A DNA stretch of 64,000 nucleotides from Akkermansia sp. N21116 (GTDB lineage: Bacteria; Verrucomicrobiota; Verrucomicrobiia; Verrucomicrobiales; Akkermansiaceae): the NCBI RefSeq assembly GCF_029854705.2, contig NZ_CP139035.1:1178001-1242000 (forward strand), read 5' to 3'. Below, in pieces: positions 34,475 to 43,450 of this stretch. The notes under the pieces are model-generated. The model was not told the origin of the DNA, did not search any database, and saw only the letters and a program-made list of their open reading frames with translations. The translations under genes and the position numbers were made by a program. Each line of letters starts with the position of its first letter. The first letter of the stretch is position 1.

Positions 34475-36241
34475 ATGGACACAGCACGGAAACGATACAA
34501 CCTGTTCAGCCGAACCTCCCTCGTCGGGCTGGCATTGATGGTTGCCTGCGTTTTGTGGGAATTGGGCTGGCCTTTGGAGACGGCTCAGTACGAGAACATC
34601 GTCATGGCCCTGAATCTGGCGACAATCGCCCACTTGGTGGGAATTATCGGGGCTTACGTTTATTGCGAGGAAAAAAGAAGACCTCCGCTGCGCCTCCTCA
34701 TTTTTCAAATCATCGGTTGTTTGGTGATCTTCGGTCTTTTGGTGAGAGAGGATACTCTTTCTCCTGAAAAAATTAAACAGGGAGAAGTTATCCGTCTGGT
34801 CGCGACGATTGGCTTGGTGCTCATCCCCGCCCTCGTTTCTCTGACGCATGTCTTTCAATGGCTGATCAAGCGACAGGGCAAGCCGGTGATGCCTCCGGCT
34901 CTGCAATTCGTCGTCTCTCTCATTTGTGCGGTCCTTGCCGGGAGTGGCCTGTTGATGTTGCCTAATGCCACTCATGGAGATATCCCCTATCTGGACGCTT
35001 TGTTTACCAGTGCCAGTGCCGTATGCGTGACGGGGCTTTCATCTGTGAATTTTGCCGAACAATTTACACTGACGGGCCAAATTTTCGTCCTGTGTCTCAT
35101 TCAGATTGGCGGTCTGGGCGTCATGACGTTCGCCTATTTTATTGCCATGATCGCCGGGCAAGGTGTTTCCCTCAGGGATCGCGTTCTCCTGCGAAATATC
35201 TTTGACGAAAGCAATTTGAATGCTGCTGTCCTATCTGTCCGTCACATTGTTATCAGTACTCTGTTCCTGGAAACGACCGGAGCTCTCTTTCTCTATTTCA
35301 CATGGAAAACCCAGGGTGTGGATCCGGGATCAAGCCCTCTTTGGTGGCATGCCATGTTCCATGCGGTTTCCGCTTTCTGCAACGCCGGATTTTCAACTTT
35401 CCCGGGAGGACTCGGTGCTCCCGGACTTGTCGCGTGCCGCTTGGGCCAGTTGGTGATCCTGTGCCTGATCACCATGGGGGGACTCGGCTTTCCCTTGTAC
35501 CAGGAGGCTTGGTATCATTTCAAACGATGGTTGCAGGAACGCAAGAGTACGGCTCGCATGCGTAAAATCCCATGGTCTCCGTACAGCAAACTTGTTCTTT
35601 GTACCACCTCGATCATCGTTTTTATCGGTACTTTATCCCTGTTTCTGGTCAATACGGATTTGGGAAGGGAAATGACATGGACGGAGCGTCTTTGGGTTTG
35701 CCTGTTCGATAGCATTTCATCCCGTACCGCAGGTTTTGCCATTACCAACATGGAGTTCTACATGCCGGCGGGTTGCCTGATTATTTGCGCACTCATGATT
35801 ATCGGCGGTAGCCCTGGAGGGACCGCCGGGGGAATCAGAACTACGACGGTTGCCGTAGTTGCCGGGGAAGTGTTTCGCGTCGTCAAAGGGCGTAAGTACG
35901 TTCAGTTTTTCCGGAGGCGAATCGACCAGTCCGTGATCGAACGATGCCTGTGTACCATTGCCGTGTGCGGTGCATGGGTCGGAGCTTCGACCGTTCTGGC
36001 ATGCTCGTTCCAACCGGAGGGAGTTGCTCCTCTGGATATGTTCTTCGAAGTATGCAGCGCATTTTCTACATCGGGTTTGTCGATGGGGGCGACATCGTCC
36101 TTGTATGACATTCCCAAATGTATCGTTATTATTAACATGATCGTTGGCAGGGCAGGATTATTCCTGTTTCTTGTGGCTCTGGCCGGCACTCCCGAACCCA
36201 AGCATTTCCACTATCCCGCCGTTAAAATACCTCTTACCTGA
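34475..36241 (+). CDS. TrkH/KtrB-type potassium transporter channel subunit
   Basis: This 588-residue protein starts MDTARKRYNL; a GTG 21 nt upstream is possible. Four selectivity-loop repeats are visible: SASAVCVTGLSSVNF, AVSAFCNAGFSTFP, SSRTAGFAITNMEFY and CSAFSTSGLSMGAT, each with the key Gly. There are roughly ten or more hydrophobic helices; the first 130 residues form extra helices before the canonical core. It moves K+ across the inner membrane. The RCK regulatory partner is the next gene, 11 nt downstream. Confidence 0.92.
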   Translation: MDTARKRYNLFSRTSLVGLALMVACVLWELGWPLETAQYENIVMALNLATIAHLVGIIGAYVYCEEKRRPPLRLLIFQIIGCLVIFGLLVREDTLSPEKIKQGEVIRLVATIGLVLIPALVSLTHVFQWLIKRQGKPVMPPALQFVVSLICAVLAGSGLLMLPNATHGDIPYLDALFTSASAVCVTGLSSVNFAEQFTLTGQIFVLCLIQIGGLGVMTFAYFIAMIAGQGVSLRDRVLLRNIFDESNLNAAVLSVRHIVISTLFLETTGALFLYFTWKTQGVDPGSSPLWWHAMFHAVSAFCNAGFSTFPGGLGAPGLVACRLGQLVILCLITMGGLGFPLYQEAWYHFKRWLQERKSTARMRKIPWSPYSKLVLCTTSIIVFIGTLSLFLVNTDLGREMTWTERLWVCLFDSISSRTAGFAITNMEFYMPAGCLIICALMIIGGSPGGTAGGIRTTTVAVVAGEVFRVVKGRKYVQFFRRRIDQSVIERCLCTIAVCGAWVGASTVLACSFQPEGVAPLDMFFEVCSAFSTSGLSMGATSSLYDIPKCIVIINMIVGRAGLFLFLVALAGTPEPKHFHYPAVKIPLT

Positions 36242-36252
36242 ATTAATCCCCT

Positions 36253-36957
36253 ATGAAATACACTGTTATCGGACTTGGCCAGTTTGGCCGGAATCTCTGC
36301 CTCGAACTTGCTGCCCGAAAAATGGATGTTGTAGCTGTAGGCAATACGGAAGAATGTCTGGAAGATGTCCAAGACCAAGTGACCTATGCCATTATTTCGG
36401 ACTATACAAACCCCAATTCTCTCAAGGAATTGGAGTTTGACGACGATTCCGTGGCTATTGTTTCCATTGGAGACAGCTTCGAGGAGAATCTTTTGGTTGT
36501 TTCTTACCTTCAGCAAATGGGTGTCAAGCAGATCTATGCCCGCGCCCTCAGCGATGTTCACGAGCACATCCTCAAACAGATGAACGCCAAATTCATCAAT
36601 CTGGCGCAAGTGACAGCCCGGCAGTTCGCAAGTCAGCTTCAGTCCCCTCAATTCCTCAGTGCAACGCCTCTGGACGAGTCTCATGCCATCGTCGAAATGG
36701 CTGTTCCTGAAAATTGGATCGGCCGCAAGTTGCGCGATGTCGAACTCAGAACCCGCTTCAAACTGAACTTGTTGACTATTCGTCGCGGTGATGTGCCGGA
36801 GGATCGTGAAGGAGTCATGGCCATGCCGCGCAACCCCGTTATCGGAACGCCCGATCCCGACCTCGAGTTCAAGCCCGATGACATCCTGATTCTCTTCGGG
36901 CGCGAAGATAGCCTGACCCGTTTTGCCGAGTATATTACCGAAGAACAGGAAAAATAG
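36253..36957 (+). CDS. TrkA/KtrA-type potassium channel regulatory protein
   Basis: This 234-residue protein consists of one RCK-N domain (VIGLGQFGRNLCLELAARKM, the NAD/ATP-binding GxGxxG motif, then VVAVGNTEE) and one RCK-C domain (about 140-220, ENWIGRKLRDVELR ... PDDILILFGREDSL). KtrA and TrkA bind nucleotides and gate the TrkH/KtrB subunit on the cytosolic side. It starts 11 nt after the channel gene, so the two form an operon. The single N/C pair is KtrA-like rather than the duplicated form of TrkA. Confidence 0.93.
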   Translation: MKYTVIGLGQFGRNLCLELAARKMDVVAVGNTEECLEDVQDQVTYAIISDYTNPNSLKELEFDDDSVAIVSIGDSFEENLLVVSYLQQMGVKQIYARALSDVHEHILKQMNAKFINLAQVTARQFASQLQSPQFLSATPLDESHAIVEMAVPENWIGRKLRDVELRTRFKLNLLTIRRGDVPEDREGVMAMPRNPVIGTPDPDLEFKPDDILILFGREDSLTRFAEYITEEQEK

Positions 36958-37317
36958 TATCGGTAGCGCATCTTTCTGGGGGAGATCTGTTTTCTTGAGC
37001 AGGAACGAAATCCCCTGAAATGCTACACCGGGAGGGAAGGGAGCTAGCACGAAATGGTGGTTCGCGCACCAATGACGATATGTCGGCTTGCCCTTGGCGG
37101 CAAAACGTGAGAAAGAAAATTGTCCTTATACCAGACTGCCTGTTGACACAACTCTCACTCTTCCTTCGGGAAGGCTCTGCCGCAGGGATTTCGCGCGGCT
37201 GGGCGTTTTTGGGTTGAATGCATTCGGAAATGGGCAAGGACGCAGCTCTGCATCCGTGGATGGAATCGATAAGCCCGGATGCCAGTTACCGCATCATACA
37301 TATAATAACAGTACCAT
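36958..37317. other. 360-bp gap before the RRM-protein gene
   Basis: No convincing gene. A TTGACA box near 37142 and short hairpins (CCTTCGGGAAGG near 37160, GCCGC/GCGGC near 37180-37200) precede the RRM-protein start by about 120-170 bp. It may be a long 5' leader, as in other RNA-binding-protein genes, but I see no known riboswitch. Confidence 0.35.
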
Positions 37318-37953
37318 ATGTCTCAACATTATACATCAGGACGCCAGGGTCATGGGCCCCAGCGCCGCAACAACAGACAGGGTAGATACCATGGAGGCGG
37401 GGACCGCAAAGGCGGATTCAGGCCCAACCGCAGCAATGCTCCCAAACCGGTCAAACTTACCTTCTGGCAGAAAATTCTGAAATTTGTCGGTCTTTACAAA
37501 CCGCCGTTCCAGAAGAAAAAAGACACACCTTCCAGATTCGTCGAAGGTAAAACCGGAAGGACGAATATTCGCATTGCCCGTTCCCGCGAAAGCAGGACTC
37601 CCATCTCCCGCCAGCCCGTTAGCGTACCCCGCCTCTACGTTGGCAACCTCTCCTATGAAGCTACGGAATCCGATTTGGAGGATCTTTTCAAGGGGATTGG
37701 CGCCGTTCGCAGCGTGGAAGTGATTTACAATCCCCGGACGCATAAGTCCAAAGGTTACGCATTCGTGGAGATGCAGTTCATGGACGATGCCGTTCGTGCC
37801 GTTACCGTTCTGCATGACCAGCCTTTCATGGGGCGCCTCCTTACGGTAAGCGCTGCCAATGAACGTCAGGAACAGGCCAGGGATGACCAACAAACCGGCC
37901 AACCTGACTTGCAGGAAACCGGCGTAGGCGAATCCCGCCAGGATGAGGCCTGA
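37318..37953 (+). CDS. RRM-type RNA-binding protein with a basic N-terminal tail
   Basis: This 211-residue protein has a Gly/Arg/Asn-rich basic tail (GRQGHGPQRRNNRQGRYHGG) and more basic residues to about 100, then one RRM (about 104-180) with RNP2 RLYVGNL and RNP1 KGYAFVEM. A Gln-rich tail follows. Such single-RRM proteins bind single-stranded RNA; bacterial members act in cold shock or RNA stability. The basic tail is unusual for the short bacterial RRM proteins and resembles the Rho extension in this window. A strong hairpin follows. Confidence 0.9.
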   Translation: MSQHYTSGRQGHGPQRRNNRQGRYHGGGDRKGGFRPNRSNAPKPVKLTFWQKILKFVGLYKPPFQKKKDTPSRFVEGKTGRTNIRIARSRESRTPISRQPVSVPRLYVGNLSYEATESDLEDLFKGIGAVRSVEVIYNPRTHKSKGYAFVEMQFMDDAVRAVTVLHDQPFMGRLLTVSAANERQEQARDDQQTGQPDLQETGVGESRQDEA

Positions 37954-37980
37954 TTTTCCAATTTCCACCTGGAAGATTGC

Positions 37981-38012
37981 AAGAAAGCCGCCCGTAACAA
38001 GGCGGCTTTCTT
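37981..38012. terminator. bidirectional terminator between the RRM gene and GH20
   Basis: A perfect 12-bp stem (37981-37992 with 38001-38012) with an 8-nt loop is flanked by A-rich and T-rich tails. It lies between convergent genes and would stop transcription both ways. Confidence 0.9.
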
Positions 38013-38090
38013 ATTGCTGTTGAATACTGAAAAAATGTCCTGGAACAAATCCGGAATCGACGAATTGAGAGAAGGGCTGGGGGAAATGGA

Positions 38091-39611
38091 TTATTTTTTG
38101 GCAGGGCGCTCCAAGGAGATGTTCCACTTCTTTTGCATGATATTCCGATGTTGGTCCAGCTTGCCTTGGAAACGTTCCCACGAACGAACGTCGGCTGGTG
38201 ACCATCCGGCTTCGCTTAGTGCCAATGCACGGGGGTAAGCCATGTAAAACGCCTTGTTGATATCGGGGATGCACTCTCCCCACATGGTAGCTTCTACGCC
38301 GACGATATGTGCGGCGTCTTCCTCCGTAAGCCCGCGTCCCGGATCCAGCTTGTAGGTTTGTTCCAGGGTTGTGGTAGGCATCCATCCTCCGGCTGGTTCT
38401 TTTTTGGGCCAGTCTCCGGGGAGTTGGGGATAGTCGAGATAGCAGTGTTCTCCAGGAGAAAAGATGAGCTTTAAGCCTTCCTTTCGCGTCCGGGCAACCG
38501 TGTCGGGCGTCAATCCCAATCTCCAAGTGTAAACCGTCGATCCTTTCGGATAAGAGGCGATAGGTTGCTCGTACCAGAAAAGAGGTTCCTTGCCGGCTTT
38601 GTTCACGATATTCGTCAGCTGGGAAAAAAACTGGATCATTTCCTGACGGGCTGCTGTTTTCATCGCGTTGTTATCTCCGTCTTTTGGCTCAGCAATCCCG
38701 GCAGCCTTGCGCCATGCAGCGCATTTCGGACACTTCATCCAGTTGTCCTCCGGAGCTTCGTCACCACCCAGATGAATGTAGCGGGATGGGAAAATATCCT
38801 TGAGTTCCTTGATGACGGCTGTGTAGAATCTCCAAATATCGGGATTGCCGGGACAAACCAGTTCCTTCGTTACTCCATTCGAGGTAAACACCTTCAAATT
38901 CGGATTCGGAAAACAGATGAATTCCGGGTATGCGGCGGCAAGGGCTACATTGTGCCCCGGAGCATCTACTTCGGGGATGATCTCCACATTCTTTGCTGCG
39001 GCGTACCTGACCAAATCCTTGAGTTCCTGCTTTGTGTACATGCCCCCATGCGGCTTGCCGTCGCCATTGGTCTCCTCGCGGTGCGAGGCAATAGTTTTCA
39101 ACCTGGGATACCCGGGTACGGGCAATCTCCAGCCTTGGTCGTCCGTAAGGTGCAGATGCAGCCTATTGAACTTGTAATAGGCCATGACATCAATGAACTT
39201 TCTGATGTCGGATACGGGGATGAAATGGCGGGCGGGATCCAGCATTAGGCCGCGCCAGGGATAGCGGGGACTGTCCTTGATCGTACCGCAGGGGATTCCT
39301 TTGTCTCCGAATTGGGAGATCAACTGATCCAGCGTACTGTGTCCATACAGTCTTCCGGCGGGAGTGCTTGATTTGACAAAGGCTTCCCGGGGAGTGATGA
39401 TGAGTTCGTATGCTTCGGGATCAAGGCTTTTATCGATAACGTTCTTGATTGGGAACGGTTTTTTGAGGAGGCCGTCGTCTGTGATGATTTCCCTGGGCTC
39501 CGGAATAATATATGCGGGACGTTCCGTAAAATCGGGAGCAGCCGATGCTGTAATTCCCTGCCCGAAAGCGAGAGAGAACAAGGCGGTAAGGGCAGGGAAG
39601 AAGGGACTCAT
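38091..39611 (-). CDS. secreted GH20 beta-N-acetylhexosaminidase
   Basis: The 506-residue product has an N-terminal signal (MSPFFPALTALFSLAFGQGI) ending near TASAAPD. The GH20b domain is followed by the barrel: WRGLMLDPARHFIPV, HLHLTDDQGWRLPV, IIPEVDAPGHNVAL, catalytic Asp-Glu in YIHLGGDEAPEDNWM, and the late WGECIPD. It cleaves terminal beta-linked GlcNAc or GalNAc. Its ATG overlaps the stop of the E2-like gene upstream by one base (TGATG), so translation of the two is probably coupled, an unexpected pairing. Confidence 0.94.
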   Translation of the reverse strand: MSPFFPALTALFSLAFGQGITASAAPDFTERPAYIIPEPREIITDDGLLKKPFPIKNVIDKSLDPEAYELIITPREAFVKSSTPAGRLYGHSTLDQLISQFGDKGIPCGTIKDSPRYPWRGLMLDPARHFIPVSDIRKFIDVMAYYKFNRLHLHLTDDQGWRLPVPGYPRLKTIASHREETNGDGKPHGGMYTKQELKDLVRYAAAKNVEIIPEVDAPGHNVALAAAYPEFICFPNPNLKVFTSNGVTKELVCPGNPDIWRFYTAVIKELKDIFPSRYIHLGGDEAPEDNWMKCPKCAAWRKAAGIAEPKDGDNNAMKTAARQEMIQFFSQLTNIVNKAGKEPLFWYEQPIASYPKGSTVYTWRLGLTPDTVARTRKEGLKLIFSPGEHCYLDYPQLPGDWPKKEPAGGWMPTTTLEQTYKLDPGRGLTEEDAAHIVGVEATMWGECIPDINKAFYMAYPRALALSEAGWSPADVRSWERFQGKLDQHRNIMQKKWNISLERPAKK

Positions 39612-40639
39612 CAGAAGAGCAGAAGTACAGGATTTTCCATGAGAGTCTTGAATTCCGAAGCAATACCTGCGGCTTCACTCTGGTCGAGCAGAGTTGAATT
39701 GATGTATAACGTTACCGGGAGAAGTAACTTGTTGACTGGCTTGCCCGCTTCAAATCCGGTCTTGGGCCGTGTTCCTCCCAATGCAATGAAAGCTTCCGGA
39801 TGGGATGCCAGTTTTTCCCGCAAATTCGGCACGGGCAGGCCGGCATCGGCCAGGATGATGGACGGAGTTGTCGATGAAGCAGGAGAAGGTTCCCCGGCTT
39901 CCGCTCCGATGCGGGCACGGGCGATGTGGTAAATGGTCTTGTTTGCTGCCTCGGATACGGGGATCTCGCGGTTTCCCTTGTCCATAACCATGACCAGATC
40001 AATTGCTCCATCCGGGCGGCTTTGACGTGACAGGCAAGCTCGCACGGATGCACGGGCAACGTAGTCGAACAGGGAATAGCGGCATCCCATCAGTTTTTCA
40101 CACTGGACGGCGATGGGCATACTGATGGCAGCCAGCTGTGACATGTCCGCCGGGAAGGAATAGGCATAATAACCGTCCATACGGACGACGACAGAGGAAA
40201 CGCGCATTTTGACGGAGGCCTTTTTCATGATAGGCATGGTGTCCTTTTTGCTGGCCTCTGCCGCATCGTGAAGGTCGCAAGACATGATTTTGCCGTGGGG
40301 ACCGGATCCTATTATTCCGGAACAGTCGAGATTGAGTTTACGGACTATGGCTGTCGCCAGCGGGCTCATCCTGGGAGTAATGGAGGGGGGAGATACCAAG
40401 TCATCCTCTTCAAGCATGGCCAGTTGCTGACCGTCAGTGACCTTGCTCCCTTCTTCGACACTCAGCTGGGTCAGGACGCCACTGTCGGATACGAGAAGTT
40501 CCATATCGGCGTATTCTGTCTGCAAGTCGGCGATGTGGTCTCCGGCTGCGACACTGTCTCCGACACGTTTCAGCCACCGCGATACGGTAGCTTCCATAAT
40601 CGTGTCGGATAAACGAGGCATTTCAATTTTGATCGACAT
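39611..40639 (-). CDS. E2 (dihydrolipoamide acyltransferase)-like protein with degenerate lipoyl and catalytic sites
   Basis: The predicted 342-residue product has the full E2 layout: an N-terminal lipoyl-like domain (MSIKIEMPRLSDTIMEAT), a subunit-binding region (SPLATAIVRKLNLDCSGIIG, then GPHGKIM), and a C-terminal acyltransferase-like domain. The key residues are changed. Where lipoyl domains have ETDKA, this protein has QTEYA (Lys replaced by Tyr, codon TAC). The catalytic His in the usual DHRVIDG position is missing (YINSTLLDQSEA). It cannot act as a normal E2. Whether it scaffolds a complex or has another role is unknown. It lies between nagA and GH20, overlapping the GH20 start. Confidence 0.85.
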   Translation of the reverse strand: MSIKIEMPRLSDTIMEATVSRWLKRVGDSVAAGDHIADLQTEYADMELLVSDSGVLTQLSVEEGSKVTDGQQLAMLEEDDLVSPPSITPRMSPLATAIVRKLNLDCSGIIGSGPHGKIMSCDLHDAAEASKKDTMPIMKKASVKMRVSSVVVRMDGYYAYSFPADMSQLAAISMPIAVQCEKLMGCRYSLFDYVARASVRACLSRQSRPDGAIDLVMVMDKGNREIPVSEAANKTIYHIARARIGAEAGEPSPASSTTPSIILADAGLPVPNLREKLASHPEAFIALGGTRPKTGFEAGKPVNKLLLPVTLYINSTLLDQSEAAGIASEFKTLMENPVLLLF

Positions 40640-40831
40640 AACGTGAATCCTTACGGTTTTATACTGCCACAAACCTCCTCCGATATTCAACGCTTCTTCT
40701 CCGAAAAGTTTATTTCGTTCTCGGAACTTTTGCCTGATATTTCCTCAAATTCAGAAAAAATCCCGGAACAAGAGAGTCCTCCTGCTCCGGGATCAAGACG
40801 ATTTCCGGCGATTCCGGTCATCGTGTGTTTT

Positions 40832-41980
40832 TTAGGCACTGAATTTTTCTTCGCCATCGATGAAGACTTTGGCTGTGCTGAAATCGTCGTTCAGCAACAC
40901 CATGTCTGCGTGGAATCCGGGAGCAATTTTGCCGAGACCTTCCAGGCCGAGGGATTGGGCCTGGTTCCAAGAGGTCGCTTTGACCAGTTCGCTTAGGGGC
41001 AGTCCTGTCAATTCATGCACATTACGCAGGCCGTAGGCGTATTTCAACGTACTGCCGGCGAGATTGCCGGATTCCTGAAGGCGGGCGACTCCGTCCTTGA
41101 CGATGATAGGAAGACCTCCGAGATCTCCGGGGCCGTCGGGCATCCATGAACAGGCGAGGGAATCGGTAATCATGAGCATTTGATCCGGCTTCTTGTTGGA
41201 GAACACGGTCGACAACATATCCCCGCAGAGATGGATTTTGTCACAAATGATTTCGATTTTGATTTCTTCATCCAGAAAACCGGAGCCGACCAGGCCGATT
41301 TCCCGGTGGTGCATCGGCGACATTTGGTTGCAGAAGTGAGTCAAGTGTACCAGTCCCGCAGATTTGGCAGCTTTAAAATCAGCATGGGTTGCCGCGCTGT
41401 GACCCGCGGAACAGCGAATGCCCTTGGCCGTGGCCTTGGCGATGAACTCAACGCCGCCGGGCATTTCAGGAGCTAGAGAGATAAGAAGCACGGGGGCGAT
41501 GGAATTCAGATGTTCCACTTCTTCGATGCTTGCCTGGCGCACATAAGCCGGATTTTGAGCGCCACAGCACTTCGGGTTGATGAACGGACCTTCGAGATGA
41601 ACTCCGGGCGTTTTGGCGAACTCCTGCGTTTTCCGGTATTCCGCTACTGTTTTGCATACATCTTCCAACACCTTCGGCGGCAATGTCAGCGTTGTCGGCA
41701 GCCAACTGGTGACGCCTTCTTTCATCTTGCACTCGGCAATGACTTTCAGACCGTCCAGGTCGGCGTCGCACGTATCGTGACCGCCTGCGCCGTGGCTGTG
41801 GATATCAATGAAGCCGGGAAGAAGCATTTTGCCTTCGGCATCAATGACCTTGTCGGCTACGGGAAGTTCCGTTCCGGGTTGCAGAATACGGACGATTCGA
41901 CCGTTTTCCGTTTCAACCGAGGCACCGGCAATGTCGATACCCGGAGAAATGATGCGGGCGTTTTTGATCAATGTTTTCAT
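40832..41980 (-). CDS. nagA: N-acetylglucosamine-6-phosphate deacetylase
   Basis: This 382-residue cytosolic amidohydrolase has the metal motif GFIDIHSHGAGGHD, the Glu in HLEGPFINPKCCGAQNP, His in GHSAATHADF and LTHFCNQMSPM, and the catalytic Asp in LMITDSLA. It removes the acetyl group from GlcNAc-6-phosphate, the step after uptake and phosphorylation of amino sugar released by hexosaminidases. It is transcribed leftward, 192 bp upstream of the E2-like gene. No nagB or transporter is seen in the window. Confidence 0.95.
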   Translation of the reverse strand: MKTLIKNARIISPGIDIAGASVETENGRIVRILQPGTELPVADKVIDAEGKMLLPGFIDIHSHGAGGHDTCDADLDGLKVIAECKMKEGVTSWLPTTLTLPPKVLEDVCKTVAEYRKTQEFAKTPGVHLEGPFINPKCCGAQNPAYVRQASIEEVEHLNSIAPVLLISLAPEMPGGVEFIAKATAKGIRCSAGHSAATHADFKAAKSAGLVHLTHFCNQMSPMHHREIGLVGSGFLDEEIKIEIICDKIHLCGDMLSTVFSNKKPDQMLMITDSLACSWMPDGPGDLGGLPIIVKDGVARLQESGNLAGSTLKYAYGLRNVHELTGLPLSELVKATSWNQAQSLGLEGLGKIAPGFHADMVLLNDDFSTAKVFIDGEEKFSA

Positions 41981-42027
41981 AATATGTTTGTTGTACGGTT
42001 GAGTATGTTACGTTTTGTTGAAAATTC

Positions 42028-42651
42028 TTATGGTTTCTGTTGTACCGGTGAGTCAAGGGCTTTGTTCCAAGCGCGAACCCGTTCGGCTTCTTTTTTCAGA
42101 ACAGGTTCCGGAGAATCGACAATGGTGACGGACTTGATTTTATCGCCTTTCCGGATGGCATTGACGACATCCTGTCCGGCCAATACCCGGCCGAAGACCG
42201 TATGTTTGCCGTCCAGATGAGGCGTGGCGCGGTGAGTGATGAAAAATTGAGAACCGTTGCTGTTCGGTTGTCCGGTATTGGCCATCGATAGAATGCCGGA
42301 CCCATTGTGAGTCAGTCCTTCTACAATTTCGTTCTCGAATGAATAGTTGGGTGTGCCGTATCCTGTTCCCGACGGATCCCCCGTCTGGATCATAAAGTTG
42401 GGAATCACACGGTGGAACGTTACTCCATTATAGTATCCGCGTTTCGCAAGATTAAGGAAATTGGCGGCGGTGACCGGCGTCTTCGAGGCATACACCACGA
42501 GGTGGATCTGACCCTGCGTCGTATTGAGGATAACCCGGACGTCCTTGAGTTCCTGGGTATCTGTACCGTTTCCTTCTGTTGAGGCAAACGACAGACAGAT
42601 CATCAAGGCGGCTAGAGCCGTCATTATGGCGATGAACTTTTTCATAGTCAT
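42028..42651 (-). CDS. secreted cyclophilin-type peptidylprolyl isomerase
   Basis: This 207-residue protein has a signal peptide (MTMKKFIAIMTALAALMICL) ending around FASTEG. The catalytic Arg and neighbours are in VTFHRVIPNFMIQTGDPSG, followed by GILSMANTGQPNSNGSQFFI and HLDGKHTVFGRV. It is a cyclophilin-fold cis-trans prolyl isomerase assisting protein folding in the periplasm. The C-terminal tail is short and basic. It follows its own promoter region and lies upstream of nagA on the same strand. Confidence 0.94.
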   Translation of the reverse strand: MTMKKFIAIMTALAALMICLSFASTEGNGTDTQELKDVRVILNTTQGQIHLVVYASKTPVTAANFLNLAKRGYYNGVTFHRVIPNFMIQTGDPSGTGYGTPNYSFENEIVEGLTHNGSGILSMANTGQPNSNGSQFFITHRATPHLDGKHTVFGRVLAGQDVVNAIRKGDKIKSVTIVDSPEPVLKKEAERVRAWNKALDSPVQQKP

Positions 42652-42760
42652 ACTCTGTTAGCATGGAATTCCCCGGGGAGCCAGAGTAAATCTTCACATG
42701 AAGACAGATCGGTGCGGGCTTATGACGCGATGGTCGAACAAGAGGGGAATTGCTGGATTT

Positions 42761-43420
42761 TTATTCGGAGAGGATTTGCCCGTCAGTGATGGTAATAATG
42801 CGGTCTCCCCGTTGGGCGATGTGGTGGTCGTGGGTGACGATGACCAGGGTTTTGCCGTCTTCGGAAGCAAGATTGAAGAGGAGGTTTAGGACTTCGTCGC
42901 CATTACGGGAATCGAGATTACCCGTTGGTTCATCCGCAAAGATGATGGATGGATTGTTGGCGAGGGCGCGGGCGATAGCCACACGTTGTTGTTCTCCGCC
43001 GCTGAGTTCTCCGGGCAGGTGATCAAGCCGGTCTCCGAGGCCGACGCGTTCCATCAGGGATTCGACATAGGCGGCATTTTGTTTTCCGCTGATGGAGGAC
43101 GAGAGACAGGCGTTCTCCATGGCGGTCAGCTCCGGCATCAGCAGATAGTTTTGGAAGATGAACCCCATGTGCTTGTTGCGGAACCTTGAACGGGCCGTAG
43201 TGGGAAGCGCGTAGATATCCTGTCCGGCAATGACAACCTGTCCGGCCTGGGGTGTTTCCAGTCCGGCCAGGGTGTACATGAGGGTTGTTTTTCCTGCGCC
43301 GCTTGGACCGCAGAGGAAGACTTTTTCCCCTTGGGAGATGTCGATGTCCAGTCCATGGAGGACTTCAATCGTCTTTTTGCCGATTGTATAGCTACGGTGA
43401 AGGTTCCTGGCGGTGATCAC
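42761..43420 (-). CDS. LolD/MacB-type ABC transporter ATP-binding protein
   Basis: This 219-residue ATPase has Walker A FLCGPSGAGKTTL, Q-loop FIFQNYLLMPELTA, signature LSGGEQQRVAIARAL, Walker B IIFADEPTGNLD and switch His in VIVTHDHHIA. The small size and the ALPTTARSRFRNKHMGF region are typical of LolD, MacB and FtsE-like enzymes that drive lipoprotein release or export. No permease gene is adjacent, so the partner must be elsewhere. It starts 30 nt after panC on the same strand. Confidence 0.92.
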   Translation of the reverse strand: MITARNLHRSYTIGKKTIEVLHGLDIDISQGEKVFLCGPSGAGKTTLMYTLAGLETPQAGQVVIAGQDIYALPTTARSRFRNKHMGFIFQNYLLMPELTAMENACLSSSISGKQNAAYVESLMERVGLGDRLDHLPGELSGGEQQRVAIARALANNPSIIFADEPTGNLDSRNGDEVLNLLFNLASEDGKTLVIVTHDHHIAQRGDRIITITDGQILSE

Positions 43421-43450
43421 GTCGGGAGAATAGCGGGGAGAAGATGAGAA

